A stretch of DNA of 64,000 nucleotides from Parasaccharibacter apium (GTDB lineage Bacteria > Pseudomonadota > Alphaproteobacteria > Acetobacterales > Acetobacteraceae). Position 1 is the first letter of the stretch. Every line of letters begins with the position of its first letter. The notes beneath the pieces were generated by a model. It was given only the letters and a program-made list of their open reading frames with translations. It searched no databases and was not told the origin of the DNA. The DNA lies in the NCBI RefSeq assembly GCF_002592045.1, contig NZ_MEJG01000004.1, forward strand, positions 62,001 through 126,000, written 5' to 3'. Both the position numbers and the translations under genes were made by a program. Positions 62,034 to 64,000 of this stretch are shown one piece after another.

Positions 62034-64000
62034 ATGTTTGCTCGTTTTCTATCCAACCTGAATTTTAAGGTTTCATCTTTTCTTCCATGGTTATTCGCCC
62101 CCTCTCTTAATGCTTTTTTCTTTGCCCTCCGCACGACTGTAGCAGCCTGCCTAGCATTAGGGATCGCTCTTTGGTTAGAGTTGGATAGTCCCATCTGGGC
62201 ACCTATGACGGTTTGGTCTGTAGCACAACTTACCCGTGGAGAAAGTCTCTCTAAAGCACGCTGGCGCATCATCGGTACATTAATCGGCGGGACAGCAGCC
62301 TTAATTTTTGTTGGTATTTACCCGCAGGCCCCTTGGGTATTTTTCCCGCTCATCGCGTTATGGATTGGCTTATGCAGTGGGCTTGCTACCTTTGTAAGCA
62401 ACTTCCGCTCATATGCGCTTGTTCTCTCTGGTTATACCTGTGCCATTATTTGTATGGATGTCGTACCAGAAACCAACAACATCTTCATGTTTGCTGTCTC
62501 GCGCGCAAGTTACATCATCCTTGGTGTTTTATGTGAGGCATTTATCGGCCTGCTTTTTGCTTTTAATCAGGACCATCTTGCCCATATCAGCGTTCGCCAA
62601 AAGCTGGAATCCGCTCTCTCTTTAGTGGGTGACACGCTTTATCACATTATCCGGCAAGATAGCGGCGCTCTCACCGAGGCACGCAAATTATTTGGCACTA
62701 TCCTATCTATCAATGACCAAATCGAATTTTCCGAGCTCGAAATGGGGGCTCATGGTCATGAAGGCGACCACGCCCGTGCCGCATTAGCAGCCGTCTCCGC
62801 CCTCTTATCGCGCAGCTTCGGCATGGCAACCCGTTTGGAATTATTATCCTCTAATCATAAAGACTTTGACACAGTCATTATGGCCTTTACGCAGTTCTTA
62901 CAGCATTTTTCCAAACGCTTACCTCAAGAGGAGGAAATCGCAGAACTCCTTGCAGAACTCCAGCATCTCAGAGACCTCTGCCGCCGTTATGCAACGCCTC
63001 ACCGTCGCACAACACTCCCGAGTGCCAATCCCTCCATAGCGGGAGAAAACAGCTTTATCACCAACTCCGATCTTGATGAGCGCATTCTCTTTTCCTCTCT
63101 AGGGGATCTCATTGGTGATCTTGAAGAGGCCATTACTGAATATCATGCCAGTACTCATACAATTCGTGGTGATCATTTCCAATTCCAACGTCATACACAC
63201 CATGATGGACGGCTTGCCTTTAATAATGGCTTTAGAGCAGCATTGGCCGTCTTAGTTACCTCCTTTATTTACGAAGTAACAGCATGGCCAAATGGCAATA
63301 CACTCATAAGTATTACCGCCTTAATTTGTGGCCTTTTTGCTACGAAGGAAGACCCTGTATTAGGGACTGTCAAATTCCTAAAAGGCTTGGCTGTAGCCTG
63401 GTTTGTAGCGTGGCTGCTCTGCTTTGCCTTTATCCCGATGGTCACAACTTATGAGCCCCTTATCATTATCCTCTCTATCGCGATGATGCTCGGCGGACTC
63501 GCCCGTGCCAACCCCAAAACAGCCCCTGCGGCTGCGGCTTATAATCTCCTCATGCCCTTAATGTTGGGGATCCAAAACCATCATATTATTGATGAATCAA
63601 AGTTCTATAATACGACCTTGGCAATTATGCTCTCGGGCGTTACAGCGGTTTTGATCTTTCGTAGCATTCTTCCCTTTAATCGCAAGGCCGAAGCCTTCCG
63701 CCTACGCCGTGCCACATTGCGCGAGCTCCGTAATCTTGCCAGCTTAAACAGCACGCCTCAAATCAGCACATGGATCGGCCATAACACGGACCGTTTCTCA
63801 CGCTTGCTTCGCCACGCTACGGCCATCACTCCACTTGTAGAAGCTGGCATACAGGGGACATTAGCTACCCTTACCTTAGGGCTAAATATCATTCGCCTTC
63901 GCGGTTTGCTCAATCGTGAATATTTACCCGAAAGCGCGCGCCGGCCTATTACGCTTGTTCTCTATTACATCGAACATTCATCCCGCCGGCATGACCGCGC
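62034..64000 (+). CDS. FUSC-family efflux protein (partial, 3' end outside window)
   Basis: An AaeB/FUSC-type inner-membrane protein, 655 complete codons in the window without a stop. Two similar hydrophobic blocks lie near residues 25-165 and 400-545, with long hydrophilic helical regions between and after them, the FUSC layout. The N-terminal SLNAFFFALRTTVAACLALG and the WAPMTVWSVAQLTRGE motif match the AaeB family, which exports aromatic carboxylates. The ATG at 62034 has GGA 7 nt upstream. Downstream genes that often encode the membrane-fusion partner lie outside. Confidence 0.88.
   Translation, partial: MFARFLSNLNFKVSSFLPWLFAPSLNAFFFALRTTVAACLALGIALWLELDSPIWAPMTVWSVAQLTRGESLSKARWRIIGTLIGGTAALIFVGIYPQAPWVFFPLIALWIGLCSGLATFVSNFRSYALVLSGYTCAIICMDVVPETNNIFMFAVSRASYIILGVLCEAFIGLLFAFNQDHLAHISVRQKLESALSLVGDTLYHIIRQDSGALTEARKLFGTILSINDQIEFSELEMGAHGHEGDHARAALAAVSALLSRSFGMATRLELLSSNHKDFDTVIMAFTQFLQHFSKRLPQEEEIAELLAELQHLRDLCRRYATPHRRTTLPSANPSIAGENSFITNSDLDERILFSSLGDLIGDLEEAITEYHASTHTIRGDHFQFQRHTHHDGRLAFNNGFRAALAVLVTSFIYEVTAWPNGNTLISITALICGLFATKEDPVLGTVKFLKGLAVAWFVAWLLCFAFIPMVTTYEPLIIILSIAMMLGGLARANPKTAPAAAAYNLLMPLMLGIQNHHIIDESKFYNTTLAIMLSGVTAVLIFRSILPFNRKAEAFRLRRATLRELRNLASLNSTPQISTWIGHNTDRFSRLLRHATAITPLVEAGIQGTLATLTLGLNIIRLRGLLNREYLPESARRPITLVLYYIEHSSRRHDR

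Overview
The window looks like ordinary chromosomal backbone of an alphaproteobacterium, most likely an acetic acid bacterium (Acetobacteraceae; a small-genome, moderate-GC relative of Gluconobacter, Saccharibacter or Bombella is my guess from protein style and gene order, not a proven assignment). Several gene orders are typical of Alphaproteobacteria: birA-coaX-rnj-proS-lolC-lolD-dnaE, tig-clpP-clpX-lon-hup, yceD-rpmF-plsX-fabH-ihfA-merR with bamE divergent, bolA divergent from a J-domain gene followed by cobS-cobT, and an rrf2-sufB-C-D-S-T-A operon. I see no insertion sequence, prophage, integrase or CRISPR array.

Layout. 1-2.3 kb: galU and a partial phosphohexomutase gene (UDP-glucose supply), then tRNA-Leu(GAG). 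2.4-8.6 kb: lipB, a LolA-like lipoprotein gene coupled to bolA, a J-domain gene, cobS-cobT and an exported protein of unknown function. 8.7-18.8 kb (minus strand): a tight operon from birA to dnaE, headed by tRNA-Val(TAC). 18.9-25.6 kb (minus): HU, Lon, ClpX, ClpP, trigger factor, tRNA-Leu(TAG), i.e. protein quality control. 25.8-31.4 kb: NAD(P)HX repair enzyme, a small membrane protein, a DEAD-box helicase with a long basic tail, and a translationally coupled RNA methyltransferase. 31.4-37.5 kb (minus): the SUF iron-sulfur operon under an IscR-like regulator. 37.5-43.4 kb: DUF445 protein, a PEP-carboxylase-like protein with altered active-site motifs, and a CLC-F-type fluoride exporter behind a fluoride riboswitch. 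43.4-50.2 kb: fusA and rpmB, an ABC exporter, a DUF4743 NUDIX hydrolase, an AI-2E-family permease and tRNA-Pro(GGG). 50.3-55.7 kb: the fatty-acid/IHF cluster and bamE. 55.7-64 kb: MarR, S21, a GT39-type glycosyltransferase, Lrp, TrxB, LysR, IhfB, MucR and a partial FUSC-family efflux protein.

Most genes are housekeeping. The most useful observations are the fluoride riboswitch/CLC-F pair with a visible Shine-Dalgarno sequestration path, the PEP-carboxylase-fold protein lacking several canonical catalytic residues, a MerR-coiled-coil protein downstream of ihfA, a sigma-32-like promoter and leader hairpin before lon, and an inverted repeat flanking a consensus -35 box upstream of mucR. I did not find a clearly new multi-gene system. 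Promoters, terminators and hairpins were found by eye and were not scored by software.
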